Source of the DNA: JAUVKT01 sp942491535
GTDB lineage: Bacteria; Bacteroidota; Bacteroidia; Bacteroidales; VadinHA17
Length of the DNA stretch: 64,000 nt
Direction of reading: 5' to 3'
Assembly (NCBI GenBank): GCA_942491535.1
Contig: CALOBV010000015.1
Coordinates: forward strand, 48,077 to 112,076
The notes under the pieces are model-generated. The model saw only the letters and a program-made list of their open reading frames with translations. It did not search any database and had not been told where the DNA came from. Shown piece after piece: positions 26,626 through 36,065 of this stretch (its first letter is position 1; each line of letters opens with the position of its first letter). Made by a program: the position numbers and the translations under genes.

Positions 26626-27519
26626 TTATTTTTTAGATCGCCTCATTTCTGAGATAGAATCAGCTACACCTTTAACTGACTTCACCCATTCGTCTGATAG
26701 AGGATAGATATCTACAACATTACCCCCAATCTCCGCTGCGATTGTCTCTGCACTTTTTCGGTTAAATTCTTTCTGAACCATTATTGTTTTAATACTGTCT
26801 GCCCTGGCCATTTTGATAACTTCGCCCAGCCATGAAGCAGATGGCTCTTTGCCTTCAAATTCTATCGGAATCTGGGTAAGATTATAATCTCTGGCTATAT
26901 AACTCAGGGCAGGATGAAATATCAGGAATGACCTATTTTCAAGCCCGGAAAAAACACTATCCAGATAAGTGTCTGTTTCACTAATCTCACTCATTAAATT
27001 ATCAAGGTTTATCCTAAACATGGTGCTGTCTTCAGGGTAATTCAATACCATGAAATTGAAAATATCTGAAGCAATAATTTTTGCTGACAGAGGAGACATC
27101 CAAAAATGCGGGTCGACACCTTCATAGTGAAAATGATCACCATGCTTATTTTCGCTGGCTGCTAACAGTTTTTGATTTTCTGCAAGAAAGAGTGTCTTAA
27201 TATCAGGATTCACCTGCATTAACTTATCCATCCATGCCTGCTCGAATCCCAGGTAGCCATTAAAAACTACCAGTTCGGAATGTTGAAGGCTCCTGATAAC
27301 AGATGGCGGCGGTTCAAAGGTCGCGGGGCTGGCACCGGGAGGTACAATAACGTTAACAAAATATTCTTTCCCGGCAATGCCCTCAACAAAATACTTAAAT
27401 GGAAGTATACTTACAGTTATAACCTTATCATGCATATCCGATTTATTGCTTTTGCACGAAAAGCCCTGGGAGACAATAAGTATAATTATAACGAGCTTTA
27501 TAACGGTCCGTATTTTCAT
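26626..27519 (-). CDS. znuA: Metal ABC transporter substrate-binding lipoprotein, ZnuA-like
   Basis: This 297-residue lipoprotein (signal IIILIVSQGFSC, Cys at 22) belongs to the cluster A-I metal-binding family. It has a His-rich loop (ENKHGDHFHYEGVDPHFWMSP, key HGDHFHYEG) as expected for zinc capture, and further His and Asp ligands (FHPALSYIA, IYPLSDEW). It leads the minus-strand znuA-znuC-R2-znuB unit. The His-rich loop favours zinc, but manganese is not excluded. Confidence 0.93.
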   Translation of the reverse strand: MKIRTVIKLVIIILIVSQGFSCKSNKSDMHDKVITVSILPFKYFVEGIAGKEYFVNVIVPPGASPATFEPPPSVIRSLQHSELVVFNGYLGFEQAWMDKLMQVNPDIKTLFLAENQKLLAASENKHGDHFHYEGVDPHFWMSPLSAKIIASDIFNFMVLNYPEDSTMFRINLDNLMSEISETDTYLDSVFSGLENRSFLIFHPALSYIARDYNLTQIPIEFEGKEPSASWLGEVIKMARADSIKTIMVQKEFNRKSAETIAAEIGGNVVDIYPLSDEWVKSVKGVADSISEMRRSKK

Positions 27520-27558
27520 AACACAAATTTAATACATAACAATTAGATTACCCCAAGT

Positions 27559-27590
27559 GTTGTAAATGAATAAAGTAAAATTTACTTTTG
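27559..27590 (+). promoter_or_regulatory. Candidate promoter of the unknown protein-nitrilase unit
   Basis: GTTG at 27559-27562, 20 bases, then TACTTTTG at 27583-27590 fits TTTG-N19-21-TAnnTTTG with a single mismatch in the upstream box and a perfect -7 box. The expected start of transcription is about 27597, leaving a ~17-base leader before the ATG at 27614. The palindrome at 27572-27588 overlaps the -7 box. Confidence 0.45.
27572..27588. promoter_or_regulatory. Palindromic candidate operator
   Basis: AAAGTAAA, a single central A, and TTTACTTT form a perfect 8-bp inverted repeat. It lies in the divergent region between znuA and the unknown gene and covers the -7 box of the candidate promoter at 27559-27590. 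A homodimeric repressor site is the simplest reading. The AT-rich background makes chance palindromes more likely. Confidence 0.4.
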
Positions 27591-27613
27591 ATCTTCATCT
27601 AATCTGATGATTA

Positions 27614-28093
27614 ATGAAAAAAACCGGAGACAGATTGTATGAGCTCCTTACAAAGGATGAATCATGTATAGTTCTTCTTCACAATACTAAAACTATTGAG
27701 AGTGCAAAAAACATTATGACCAATGGATTTAGATTTGAAAGCCAGTTAACATATTCTACAGACAGGATCAACCCTAATGACCAGGTTGAAATTAACTACT
27801 TCCTGGTTGAGAGAAAGGAATACGGCGACTATACCATAGTGATAGAGATTGACAAAAAACTATTTAAACAATACAGTCAGCTGGCTGAGAATTCAGAAAG
27901 TAACCTTGAAGATATCATTACATCCGAAGAGCCTTACCTGAGCGATAATGATGAATTTGTTTATCTATTATCGCATTATTATATAAAATGCATTTTCAAT
28001 AATAAAACATGTGAGGTAAAAAATAACCCGGTCTTTGATCCTGCTTTTGACAGCCCGGAATATCTCAACAATTATAACAGACTCGCGAAATGA
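27614..28093 (+). CDS. Uncharacterised 159-residue protein coupled to a nitrilase
   Basis: I do not recognise this family. It is cytosolic, with no signal or membrane segment. The first half reads IVLLHNTKTIESAKNIMTNGF (His23, Thr25, Ala31, Gly38-Phe39), followed by a TYSTDR stretch and a strand (YTIVIEID). Near residue 114 is DEFVYLLSHYYIKCIF. The order His-x-Thr … A..I...GF … Ser-Thr … Glu-Phe-Val is faintly like ADP-ribosyltransferase-type folds. That is a hypothesis only, and the usual HGT glycine is Asn here. The stop overlaps the nitrilase start by ATGA. A promoter and palindrome lie directly upstream. Confidence 0.7.
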   Translation: MKKTGDRLYELLTKDESCIVLLHNTKTIESAKNIMTNGFRFESQLTYSTDRINPNDQVEINYFLVERKEYGDYTIVIEIDKKLFKQYSQLAENSESNLEDIITSEEPYLSDNDEFVYLLSHYYIKCIFNNKTCEVKNNPVFDPAFDSPEYLNNYNRLAK

Positions 28094-29022
28094 GTTTTGA
28101 TAACAAAGTAAAAGTCGCTGTAGTACAGGCCACACCTGTGTTATTTAACAAAAAGCTAACTCTTAAAAAATGTGTCGAGTTAATCGATGCCGCTTCTCAG
28201 CAAAACCCAGACCTGATTGTATTTCCAGAATCATTTATCCCGGCATATCCAAGGGGAATGATTTTTGGCACTACCATTGGATCGCGGACTGAGGAAGGCA
28301 GATCTCTCTGGGAAGAATACTTTAGTAATGCTGTTGATGTACCGGGGAAAGAAACCGGGCTTATTGCTGAGGCTGCAAAAAAATCAGGAGCATATATATC
28401 GATGGGAATTACCGAACGGGAAGGGAAAAGTCTCTATTGCACCCAGTTATTCTTTTCTCCCTCAGGAAAACTTAGTGGAAAACACAGAAAAATTAAACCA
28501 ACGGCAGCCGAAAGACTTGTATGGGGTGAGGGAGACGGATCAACGCTGAGTACTCATAAAATTTCCAACACAGTAATCGGAACTCTTATCTGCTGGGAAA
28601 ACTATATGCCACTTGCAAGAATGGCACTCTATACTAAAGGAGTTAATATTTATCTTGCCCCTACAGCTGATAACAGGGATTCATGGCAGGCAACACTGAA
28701 ACACATTGCGCAGGAAGGACGATGTTTTGTAATAGGGTGCAATCAATTTGTTAGTGGTTCGGATTATCCTGCAAACGTGGCGGTGATGGAAGGGATCAAA
28801 ACTGAAGATATATTATCGGGCGGAGGATCATGCATCGTATCTCCGATGGGAGATTATGTAAATGAACCTGTATGGAATAAGGAAGAAATTTTCTACGCAG
28901 ATCTGGATTTGAAAATGACTATCAGGTCGAGCCTGGATTTTGATGCTACAGGTCATTATAACAGGCCCGATATTTTTTCATTTGATGCACGTCATCAGCC
29001 CGACACAACGATCGAGGAATGA
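28090..29022 (+). CDS. Nitrilase-branch carbon-nitrogen hydrolase
   Basis: This 310-residue hydrolase carries the complete Glu-Lys-Cys triad: Glu47 in VFPESFIPAYPRG, Lys134 in KHRKIKPT and Cys168 in GTLICWENYMP. The CWEN motif is typical of true nitrilases and cyanide hydratases (branch 1), which turn nitriles into acids or amides, rather than amidases. The substrate is unknown. It overlaps the upstream unknown gene by 4 bp (ATGA) and is followed by a strong bidirectional terminator, so the pair forms a closed two-gene unit. Confidence 0.93.
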   Translation: MSFDNKVKVAVVQATPVLFNKKLTLKKCVELIDAASQQNPDLIVFPESFIPAYPRGMIFGTTIGSRTEEGRSLWEEYFSNAVDVPGKETGLIAEAAKKSGAYISMGITEREGKSLYCTQLFFSPSGKLSGKHRKIKPTAAERLVWGEGDGSTLSTHKISNTVIGTLICWENYMPLARMALYTKGVNIYLAPTADNRDSWQATLKHIAQEGRCFVIGCNQFVSGSDYPANVAVMEGIKTEDILSGGGSCIVSPMGDYVNEPVWNKEEIFYADLDLKMTIRSSLDFDATGHYNRPDIFSFDARHQPDTTIEE

Positions 29023-29034
29023 GATATAAAAAAT

Positions 29035-29066
29035 AAAAGGGGGCTTCATAAGGAGCCCCCTTTTTT
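29035..29066. terminator. Bidirectional intrinsic terminator
   Basis: GGGGGCT at 29039-29045 pairs with AGCCCCC at 29054-29060 around an 8-base loop. A run of T follows, and A's precede it on the other side. It separates the convergent nitrilase and exported coiled-coil protein genes and can work for both strands. Confidence 0.92.
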
Positions 29067-29083
29067 ATTTGATTGTTAAATAC

Positions 29084-29728
29084 TTAGAAACTTTTAATTG
29101 ACAGACGGAAGTTACCGGTTGCCTCCCTGGCAGTAATCTTGAAGCTCCACTCACCAGTTTTTCCATTATCCTCTTCATCAACACTGAAGGACTTGTTCCA
29201 GTTAACAGACCCGTATTCATCGAGGAGTACTTCTGTATAGGTCTTACCTCCGGGCATTAATATCTGAATTCTTATTTCACCCTCTTTGCAGGCTCCTGAA
29301 ACAGAAATAGAAACCTTGCGTGCCGTAGATTCAACATTAAATTTAAAATCCTTGGTAAAACTTGACTCGTTTACAGTTTTTCTGAACTCCAGTGTTTCAC
29401 TGTCCTGAGGACCTCCAATATAAGACAAATTCCCCTCGGGATATGCTACCGACCAGCCTGCACTAATATCCGGAGCTACAATACGCAGGTTCCTTTCAAT
29501 ATCAGCCAGATCAGACCTTCTGGTAGAAGCGTCAATAACCCTCCCCCTGTACAGTTCTTCTATTCTTTCCTTTTCGATCTGAGCCTTTTTGACCTCCTCT
29601 TCCTTTTGCTTTTTAATCATCTCAGCCTGGTTCTTTTTTTCGGTCTCAGTTTTCTGGGCAAAGACGCCTGTCTCCGAAGCAAAAAAGAATACAACCAATG
29701 ATAATAATATTGTAAGCTGTTTTTTCAT
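29084..29728 (-). CDS. Exported protein with N-terminal coiled coil and beta-sandwich-like C-terminus
   Basis: The product is 214 residues from the ATG at 29728. A longer frame reaches 29758, but the downstream Met puts the signal peptide (LTILLSLVVFFFASETGVFAQ) at the N-terminus. A highly charged Lys/Glu coiled coil (~residues 22-55) is followed by a ~140-residue all-beta region (FNVESTARKVSISVSGAC, then GEWSFKITAREATGNFRL). I do not recognise a family. A periplasmic or surface role is inferred from the signal. It is divergent from the OmpR-type kinase gene, with ~150 bp between starts. Confidence 0.75.
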   Translation of the reverse strand: MKKQLTILLSLVVFFFASETGVFAQKTETEKKNQAEMIKKQKEEEVKKAQIEKERIEELYRGRVIDASTRRSDLADIERNLRIVAPDISAGWSVAYPEGNLSYIGGPQDSETLEFRKTVNESSFTKDFKFNVESTARKVSISVSGACKEGEIRIQILMPGGKTYTEVLLDEYGSVNWNKSFSVDEEDNGKTGEWSFKITAREATGNFRLSIKSF

Positions 29729-29881
29729 AACTTTATGTTTTAGTTTTGCATGTGTCAATAACTTATCTGATTCAAAAATAACACCATAATTACTCTAATA
29801 TTGTTAATACCGGGTTAAAGCAAGGTTAACACTACTTTTGAGGTCCTGTTTTTGCTAGTTTTGATTCCAAACGTACAGCAT

Positions 29882-31240
29882 ATGAAGAAGTATAGAACAT
29901 TCCTTCCGGTTGCAGCCGCTCTCTTACTATTTACGATGGCTCAATTCTTTATTGTACGCCAGATATGGGTTCAGAAAGATGAAGTATTTAAATTGAAATA
30001 CAGGGCAGGCTCGCAGGAAGCGATTGACAATATGATGATTAAGTCGGGCGACTCCGGTTTCGACTATGCTTATTTCATGATAGACTATATTTCAAAGTCT
30101 CACATCGAGAATAGCAGAATGATATTTTCACAGGAAGACAGTGTCAAATTCAGAAATGCGGTCAGAACAAATATCACCAAAATATTAAGCGATGATGAAG
30201 TACTATCAAGCTACCTGAGTAACCATTTTGATAATCTTGGCCTCGACAAAGATTTTAAGCATATAATATTTGTAAACGACTTTTACCTACTCGACTATTA
30301 TGATAAGATTCATGTATACAGAGCATCAAAGCAGGAGGAAAAAAAACAAAAGTCCCTGGGTCATGTCCTGGTAAACTCCTTCTCTAGCGAGGGTAATAAC
30401 TACAAGGTGTCGTTCGACTACTATATTGACATGGCAAATAAAAGAAAGATTATCCTTAGAGATATTGGAATAACTCTTCTTGGAAGCTTTGCGAGTTTAT
30501 TGATTCTTGCAGCCATATTTATTGGCACTCTTCGCAATTACCTGGAAGAAAAAAGATTATCAAACCTTAAGACCGACTTTATCAATAATATGACCCATGA
30601 ACTCAAGACTCCTCTTTCAACAATTACCGTAGCGGGTAAAACTCTGAAACTGGAAGAGATCTTAAGCAGCAGGGAGAAAATACTTGATACGGCCCGCCTT
30701 ATTGGAAAACAATCTGTTCACCTGAATAAGCTTATTAATCTGATACTGGAAATAAGTATGTGGGAAAGAACTCAGTTTCAGGTTGACAGGAAAGAGACAA
30801 ATGTAGAAGAATTACTGAAAGAAATCTCTGAAGGCTTTAGAAATGGCTGTGGCGAAAAATGCCATTTCACAGAGAATTATAATCTGAAAGGCCTTACTGC
30901 CGAGATAGATATTATTTATTTTACTACCATGATTAATAACCTGCTCCATAATGCAATAAAATACTCAGGGGAATCTCCTACTCTATCTATTGATGCAAGG
31001 GGGAATGATGTGTTAAAAATAAGTATTTCTGACAATGGAATGGGAATCAGTAAAAGTGATCAGAAACACATTTTTGAAAAGTTCTATCGGGTAAGTACCG
31101 GAAATATACATAAGACAAAGGGACTTGGATTGGGACTCTACTACGTAAAAAAAATTGCAGAGGCCCACGGGGGTGATGTAAAAGTAAGCAGCAAAAAGGG
31201 TAAGGGAAGCGTCTTTACTATAATAATACCTCTTAAATAG
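29882..31240 (+). CDS. Membrane-bound sensor histidine kinase (partner of an OmpR-type regulator)
   Basis: The product is 452 residues from the ATG at 29882. A TTG 30 bp upstream is possible, but a TAGTTTTG promoter-like box lies at 29856-29863, which argues for the later start. Transmembrane helices lie at about 8-26 and 205-230, with a periplasmic sensor between. Then come HisKA (NNMTHELKTPLSTI) and a full HATPase (NNLLHNAIKYS, DNGMGIS, GLGLGLYYV). The layout matches the RprX-type kinases of Bacteroidota. The cognate regulator starts 9 bp downstream. The signal is unknown. Confidence 0.93.
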   Translation: MKKYRTFLPVAAALLLFTMAQFFIVRQIWVQKDEVFKLKYRAGSQEAIDNMMIKSGDSGFDYAYFMIDYISKSHIENSRMIFSQEDSVKFRNAVRTNITKILSDDEVLSSYLSNHFDNLGLDKDFKHIIFVNDFYLLDYYDKIHVYRASKQEEKKQKSLGHVLVNSFSSEGNNYKVSFDYYIDMANKRKIILRDIGITLLGSFASLLILAAIFIGTLRNYLEEKRLSNLKTDFINNMTHELKTPLSTITVAGKTLKLEEILSSREKILDTARLIGKQSVHLNKLINLILEISMWERTQFQVDRKETNVEELLKEISEGFRNGCGEKCHFTENYNLKGLTAEIDIIYFTTMINNLLHNAIKYSGESPTLSIDARGNDVLKISISDNGMGISKSDQKHIFEKFYRVSTGNIHKTKGLGLGLYYVKKIAEAHGGDVKVSSKKGKGSVFTIIIPLK

Positions 31241-31249
31241 ACCAGAGCC

Positions 31250-31921
31250 ATGAAAATACTAATTGCAGAAGATGATATAGATTTTGGGAACATACTTTCC
31301 CAATATATATCGCTCAGCGGGTTTGATGTTAGCCTTACCCGTACAGGAACAGAAGCCTGGACAAAATATTCTGAGGCAAAACCAGATATTTGTGTCCTGG
31401 ATGTAATGATGCCAGAAATGGACGGGTTTACTCTGGCCGGAAAGATTAAACAGGTAGATCCTGATATGCCCCTGCTATTTCTCACTGCTAAAAGCCTGAA
31501 AGAGGATATCGTAAAAGGACTTAAGCTGGGTGCCGACGATTATATTACCAAACCATTCGATCCCGAAGTTCTTATTCTCAGAATAAATAATATCCTGAAG
31601 AGAGCTTATTCAACGGTAAATGATGAATATTCAATATCATCCACTACTTTAAACTTTAATACTCTTGAGCTGAAATGTTCTAATCGTACAGAAAAGCTTA
31701 CTCTTAAAGAAGCCCAGCTTCTGAGATACCTTATAGCAAATAAGAACAATATCTTAAAAAGGGATGACATCCTCACCGAAATATGGGGCGAAGATGACTA
31801 CTTCCTCGGACGAAGCATGGATGTGTTTATCAGCCGTCTGAGAAAATACCTTTCGCCAGACAGCGGCATTGAGTTAAGAACAATCCGAGGCACAGGATTT
31901 ATTCTTGAAGAACTAAACTAA
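31250..31921 (+). CDS. OmpR/PhoB-family response regulator
   Basis: This 223-residue regulator has a receiver domain with the EDD acidic patch, the phospho-acceptor Asp51 in CVLDVMMPEMDG and the Lys of YITKPFDPEV. A C-terminal winged helix follows (LTLKEAQLLRYLIANKN, then RSMDVFISRLRKYL and IRGTGFIL). It resembles RprY-type regulators. It follows its kinase by 9 bp and is terminated by the stem-loop at 31943-31975. Confidence 0.95.
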   Translation: MKILIAEDDIDFGNILSQYISLSGFDVSLTRTGTEAWTKYSEAKPDICVLDVMMPEMDGFTLAGKIKQVDPDMPLLFLTAKSLKEDIVKGLKLGADDYITKPFDPEVLILRINNILKRAYSTVNDEYSISSTTLNFNTLELKCSNRTEKLTLKEAQLLRYLIANKNNILKRDDILTEIWGEDDYFLGRSMDVFISRLRKYLSPDSGIELRTIRGTGFILEELN

Positions 31922-31942
31922 TGCCGATGGCATTAGATCTAT

Positions 31943-31975
31943 GAATATCGAACAAGGAATACCTGTTCGATATTC
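31943..31975. terminator. Stem-loop between convergent genes
   Basis: GAATATCGAACA at 31943-31954 and TGTTCGATATTC at 31964-31975 are perfect 12-bp inverted arms around a 9-base loop. It lies between the response regulator stop and the convergent S9 peptidase stop. No long T-run follows on either side, so it is a plausible but non-canonical terminator. Confidence 0.65.
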
Positions 31976-31980
31976 GTCAA

Positions 31981-34797
31981 TCAATTCTTCTCAATAAGTT
32001 CATACCCGAGATCAAAGTCTTTCTTAATCACCGGCACACCCTCTTTCATCCACATGGGCTGTGGTGCATCCTTAAGGTAGTGATTAAAAAACTGTGACAT
32101 CCTGATCTGGAAATCTTTCTTATTTTTAAACTGCTGTGGCCAGTGAGGTTCGCCGGTATAATTCAGCATCCAAACCGGCTTCTGAAGCCGACGAAGAGCT
32201 ACAAAATATTCTATACCCTGGTACCATGGAACATGGCCATCGGCATCGTTTGCCATAATAAGTATAGGTGTTGTAACCTTATCCATGGTAAATAATGGTG
32301 AATTTTCAAGGTACCTCAGTGGAGCTTCCCAGATAGTCGCCCCTATACGGCTTTGAGTGTGCTCATACTGGAAGGCCCTGTTCAAACCCGACCACCATCT
32401 TATACCTCCGTAGGCACTGAACATATTTACTACCGGTGCACCAGATTCAATAGCTGCAAAAAGGTCTGTCCTGGTTGCCAGGTAAGCGACCTGGTATCCA
32501 CCCCAGCTATGTCCCTGGGCCCCTATCCTGTCCCTGTCGATAAATCCATCTTCGATAAGCGCGGTAACACCGGGCATAACACAATTAAACGCACTCTCTC
32601 CAGGGTATCCATCTTCATAATATACGTCAGGATTAAATATCACATAACCATTACTTGTATAATAATGATAACCAATTGTTGATCTGCCTAGCTCAGGTAC
32701 CCGGTGGTCATACAAACCCTGCGAGCTCTTCTCATAGAAGTTTACTATCATCGGGTATTTCTTTGCCAGGATCAAAATTCTCCGGTTTATAGAGCAGTCC
32801 TTCTAACTTTCTGCCGTCGAGTGATGTCCAGCTTATAAATCTCTGCTGTACCCCAATAAAATTCTGCCTGTTGCGGGATTGGCATTACTTATTTTAGTAC
32901 TCTTCTTGAACTTCATATCAGTCACAAGAAGATCAGGGAACATCTTAAAGGTGCTTTTCGAATATACTATCGTACTGGCATCGGCTGCCTTCTGTGGCCT
33001 CGATAAGGAGTAAGGTCCACCGATCAGTTTTTCGGGAGCAGATGATCCGTCGATCTTAAAGGTATAATACGACGATTCTCTTGTTATATCATTATGTCCG
33101 CTAAGTAACATTTGATCATCCTTCTTAATTGATCTTTCTTCCCTGTCGAACTGTACACGCGTATATGTCGTGTGAGTGCTCCTTCCGTTTCTGGTAATAT
33201 TTACCGGTACGCTTTTGTTATCAAGATCCAGCCTCCAGATATCATACCTGTCGTTAACCAGCAAGGCCTCATCATTCTCGAGCCAGCCTGTTGGCTGATA
33301 AGGGCTTGCATAATTAGGGACATCATTTAATTCATCTGCTGCAGAAAGAGTCTCAGGACTGCTAAGTCTGTATTCTTTCCCATCAGCTATATTATAAGAA
33401 TAGAATGAAGCATCAATATAATTATACCATGCCAGGTATTTCCCGGCCGGTGATGCCTGTACATCTGCACGAATATCTTTCTTGACTAAGATCTTCTCTC
33501 CACTGCTTACATTAATAAGGTATACATCGTAATGCTGAGGACTCGCTTCCCACATAGACTGGAGCTCGTAAGGCACATTCGAAAGACCCAGAGCATATTC
33601 ACAATCTCCTTCATTTAAAATACTTGCATCAGGTACTTCGGGTGTCTCCAGTTGTGCTATTCTTCCTGAACCCATACCATAGCATGCCAGGTAAGCCTTT
33701 CTCAGGTCCCTGTTCTTATTAAGAACCTGTACAGTATGCATCTCACCCTCTGTGCCATGCCATATATCTACATTGGGATACTCATCATCAAGCCTCATTG
33801 TATCCTTTTCGGGTTGATCGGGTGCAGTACCAAAAAACAGCTTTGTCATATCCTTGCTGAATACCAGCCTTTCATTCTCACTAATTACCCATCCATCGAT
33901 AATGTCTTCGCTATTCCCGGATATTTTTTTCTCAGCCACATTATTGCCTTTCCAGGCAAATAATTCATGCCCGTTATCGGCATCATCATCCTTCAGCAGG
34001 AAAGCACCTGAACCTCCGTCATCATTTATCATTACCTGCTTATACTCGCCCTTGTTCTCATTCAGAGCAAAGAGGTCTTTTGATTCTATATCATACCTGT
34101 ATAAGCCTGGGACAAAGCCATTGTCATCTCCTCCTGAAACAAAAAGCATCACTTCTTTATCCTTTGCAAACATAAAGCTCTTAACAAAAGGCCAGCTTAT
34201 TTCTTCTCCATCATTGAGGCTCCTCAGCACAAGCCTGTAACCATTTTTATCAGATTCCTTCTTTTCTTTTTTCGCAGATGCATCGCCATCATTTTCTTCT
34301 GCTGATTTATCTGAGTCTGAATCGGCAACAGGTGCTTTAGCCTGGTAAGCTATGTAACCTGACCATTTTTCCGGAAGTTTATAGTCGAGTATGTCGGAAA
34401 CCTCAAAGATATTCTTCTCATCAATATTATAAACGGCCAGTATATCTCCAGGCATATCATCCTTCTTTGTCTTTTTTAGTTTAAGCTCACGGCTCGTTTC
34501 AAGGGAAGGGACCTTCTTAAAGGTCAGAAATTTTGAATCCTTGCTGAAATCAATGCCAGTTGCACATTCAAATTTACTTTTCATCTCGCCCTTCGAAGAA
34601 TAGAGATAAATATCACTATCACCTCTCCAGGGCTCAACTTTGTAGGAAATATACTTTCCATTATCAGATATTACAGTCTCAGTAATCCTGTTCCATTTCT
34701 CAATAGCATCATGATCGAGAGGTTTTTTCTTAACCTGGGCTGATAGGGATGAAACCATAACTGCAACCAGCAGAGAAACAAAAATTCTTTTTTTCAT
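31981..34797 (-). pseudogene. S9-family prolyl oligopeptidase, interrupted by three +1 frameshifts
   Basis: Two frames describe one protein of about 937 residues. The segment 34797-32833 gives a signal peptide (VSLLVAVMVSSLSAQ) and a beta-propeller. The segment ending at 31981 gives the alpha/beta hydrolase with GHSWGGY nucleophile, ANDADGH acid and GEPHW histidine. Between them the coding moves through all three frames. After 'SNANP' it continues as QQAEFYWGTAEIYK (+1), then WTSLDGRKLEGLLYKPENFDP (key LDGRKLEGLL, +2), then KKYPMIVNFYEK in the original frame. The apparent extra bases are one of the three G at 32875-32877, the g at 32831 and the c at 32761. Either a recent pseudogene or a local sequence error would explain this. 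The rest of the gene is intact. Confidence 0.85.
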
Positions 34798-34870
34798 AAC
34801 CGGGTAATTTAAAATTATTGGAATCTTACATATTGTGTATACTGCAGTACAAGATAAAGACTATAGTACT

Positions 34871-34901
34871 AAAAAAAAACCCTGACACTATGGGTCAGGG
34901 T
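34871..34901 (-). terminator. Intrinsic terminator of the DUF1573-meaB-TlpA operon
   Basis: On the minus strand, ACCCTGAC pairs with GTCAGGGT around a 7-base loop (plus-strand arms 34879-34886 and 34894-34901), followed by nine T. It lies 27 bp after the TlpA-family gene stop. Confidence 0.9.
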
Positions 34902-34927
34902 CTCTTTTAACAATGTTTAATATTTTT

Positions 34928-36031
34928 TTACTCTTCAGACAGAAGTCTTTCAACCTCTGCTCTAAGGTTTTCTCCTCTCAAGCCTTTTGCTATTATTTTT
35001 CCCTCAGCATTAAGCAGGAAGTTAGCTGGTATTGAGTTTACGGCATACAACCTGGCGGCACTATTGCTCCACCCTCCAAGGTCGGAAAGATGTGTCCACG
35101 TAAGCTGATCGTCGCTTATGGCCTTTAACCATGCTTCTTTCTCATTATCAAGCGAAACTCCCAGCACATCGAAACCGGCATCATGAAAATCATTATATAC
35201 TGCTACCACATTTGGATTTTCTATCCTGCACGGTCGGCACCACGCAGCCCAGAAGTCTATAAGCAATAACTTATAATCACCAATCTCTGAAAGAGTTACT
35301 TCATTGCCTTCAACATCCGACATAGTAAAATCGGGAGCAATCTGTCCAATTTCAACACTTCTGAGTATCTCTTCCCTTAATTTCAGATCTTTTACTATCT
35401 CTGTATCTTCGAGGGATGGATCAAGTATATCAAGATAGGCCCCGAGCTGATCAGCATCAAGTCCGTTAGAAATTGATCTGAGTACCACCGGTACAACTGC
35501 TGATGCTGTGTTTGATTTAATAAAATCAATCTGGTAAGACTCAATATCTTCGTCAACTGACTTTCGCTGTATTTTAATTTGTTCTGCCAGCTCAGTGCTT
35601 CCTTCCTCCATAGCGGCCCTGTATTCCTGGTAAAGAGCAGATGTCTTTTCATATAAGGGATTAATAACATCGTTATAAACATCAAATTGCTCCTGGGACA
35701 ATGACCCTTCAACCATGGCATTATAGATAGAATCGATTTGGCCTGTGATGATTATCTCAGAATTCTCAAGGAAGAAACCAAGTGATCCTCTCTTTCCCTC
35801 AATAGAAAGGTAATACATGGAAGGAATCTCAACGCTTCCTTTCTCAAATTCAAAGGAACCATTTACTATAGTTGTAGAATCAATTTTAGTAAGGCTTCCT
35901 CCGGTATATTCCTGTAAATAAACTACCTCTCCCTGGGCACCCTCAAGATTTCCCTTAAGTACATACTGTTCATTGGTAGAACATGAGACCATTAATAAAA
36001 TGGCCAGTAATGGCAATAATAATTTCTTCAT
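34928..36031 (-). CDS. TlpA-family thioredoxin-like lipoprotein with DUF4369 domain
   Basis: This 367-residue lipoprotein (lipobox MVSC, Cys17) has an N-terminal DUF4369 beta domain (YVLKGNLEGAQGEVVYLQEY, key LKGNLEG) and a helical middle. The C-terminal thioredoxin/AhpC-TSA fold carries the redox pair Cys265/Cys268 in WAAWCRPC. Relatives act in periplasmic thiol-disulfide exchange. It is the last gene of a minus-strand unit with meaB and the DUF1573 gene, and a strong terminator follows. The partner substrate is unknown. Confidence 0.93.
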   Translation of the reverse strand: MKKLLLPLLAILLMVSCSTNEQYVLKGNLEGAQGEVVYLQEYTGGSLTKIDSTTIVNGSFEFEKGSVEIPSMYYLSIEGKRGSLGFFLENSEIIITGQIDSIYNAMVEGSLSQEQFDVYNDVINPLYEKTSALYQEYRAAMEEGSTELAEQIKIQRKSVDEDIESYQIDFIKSNTASAVVPVVLRSISNGLDADQLGAYLDILDPSLEDTEIVKDLKLREEILRSVEIGQIAPDFTMSDVEGNEVTLSEIGDYKLLLIDFWAAWCRPCRIENPNVVAVYNDFHDAGFDVLGVSLDNEKEAWLKAISDDQLTWTHLSDLGGWSNSAARLYAVNSIPANFLLNAEGKIIAKGLRGENLRAEVERLLSEE

Positions 36032-36065
36032 AATTTTTTATTTGTTTTGATTGCTAAGATAGTGA

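Noticed and set aside
27524..27531. TAAATTTG promoter-like box for znuA
   Set aside because: It lies only a few bases before the ATG, which would require a leaderless transcript, and the upstream box is poor.
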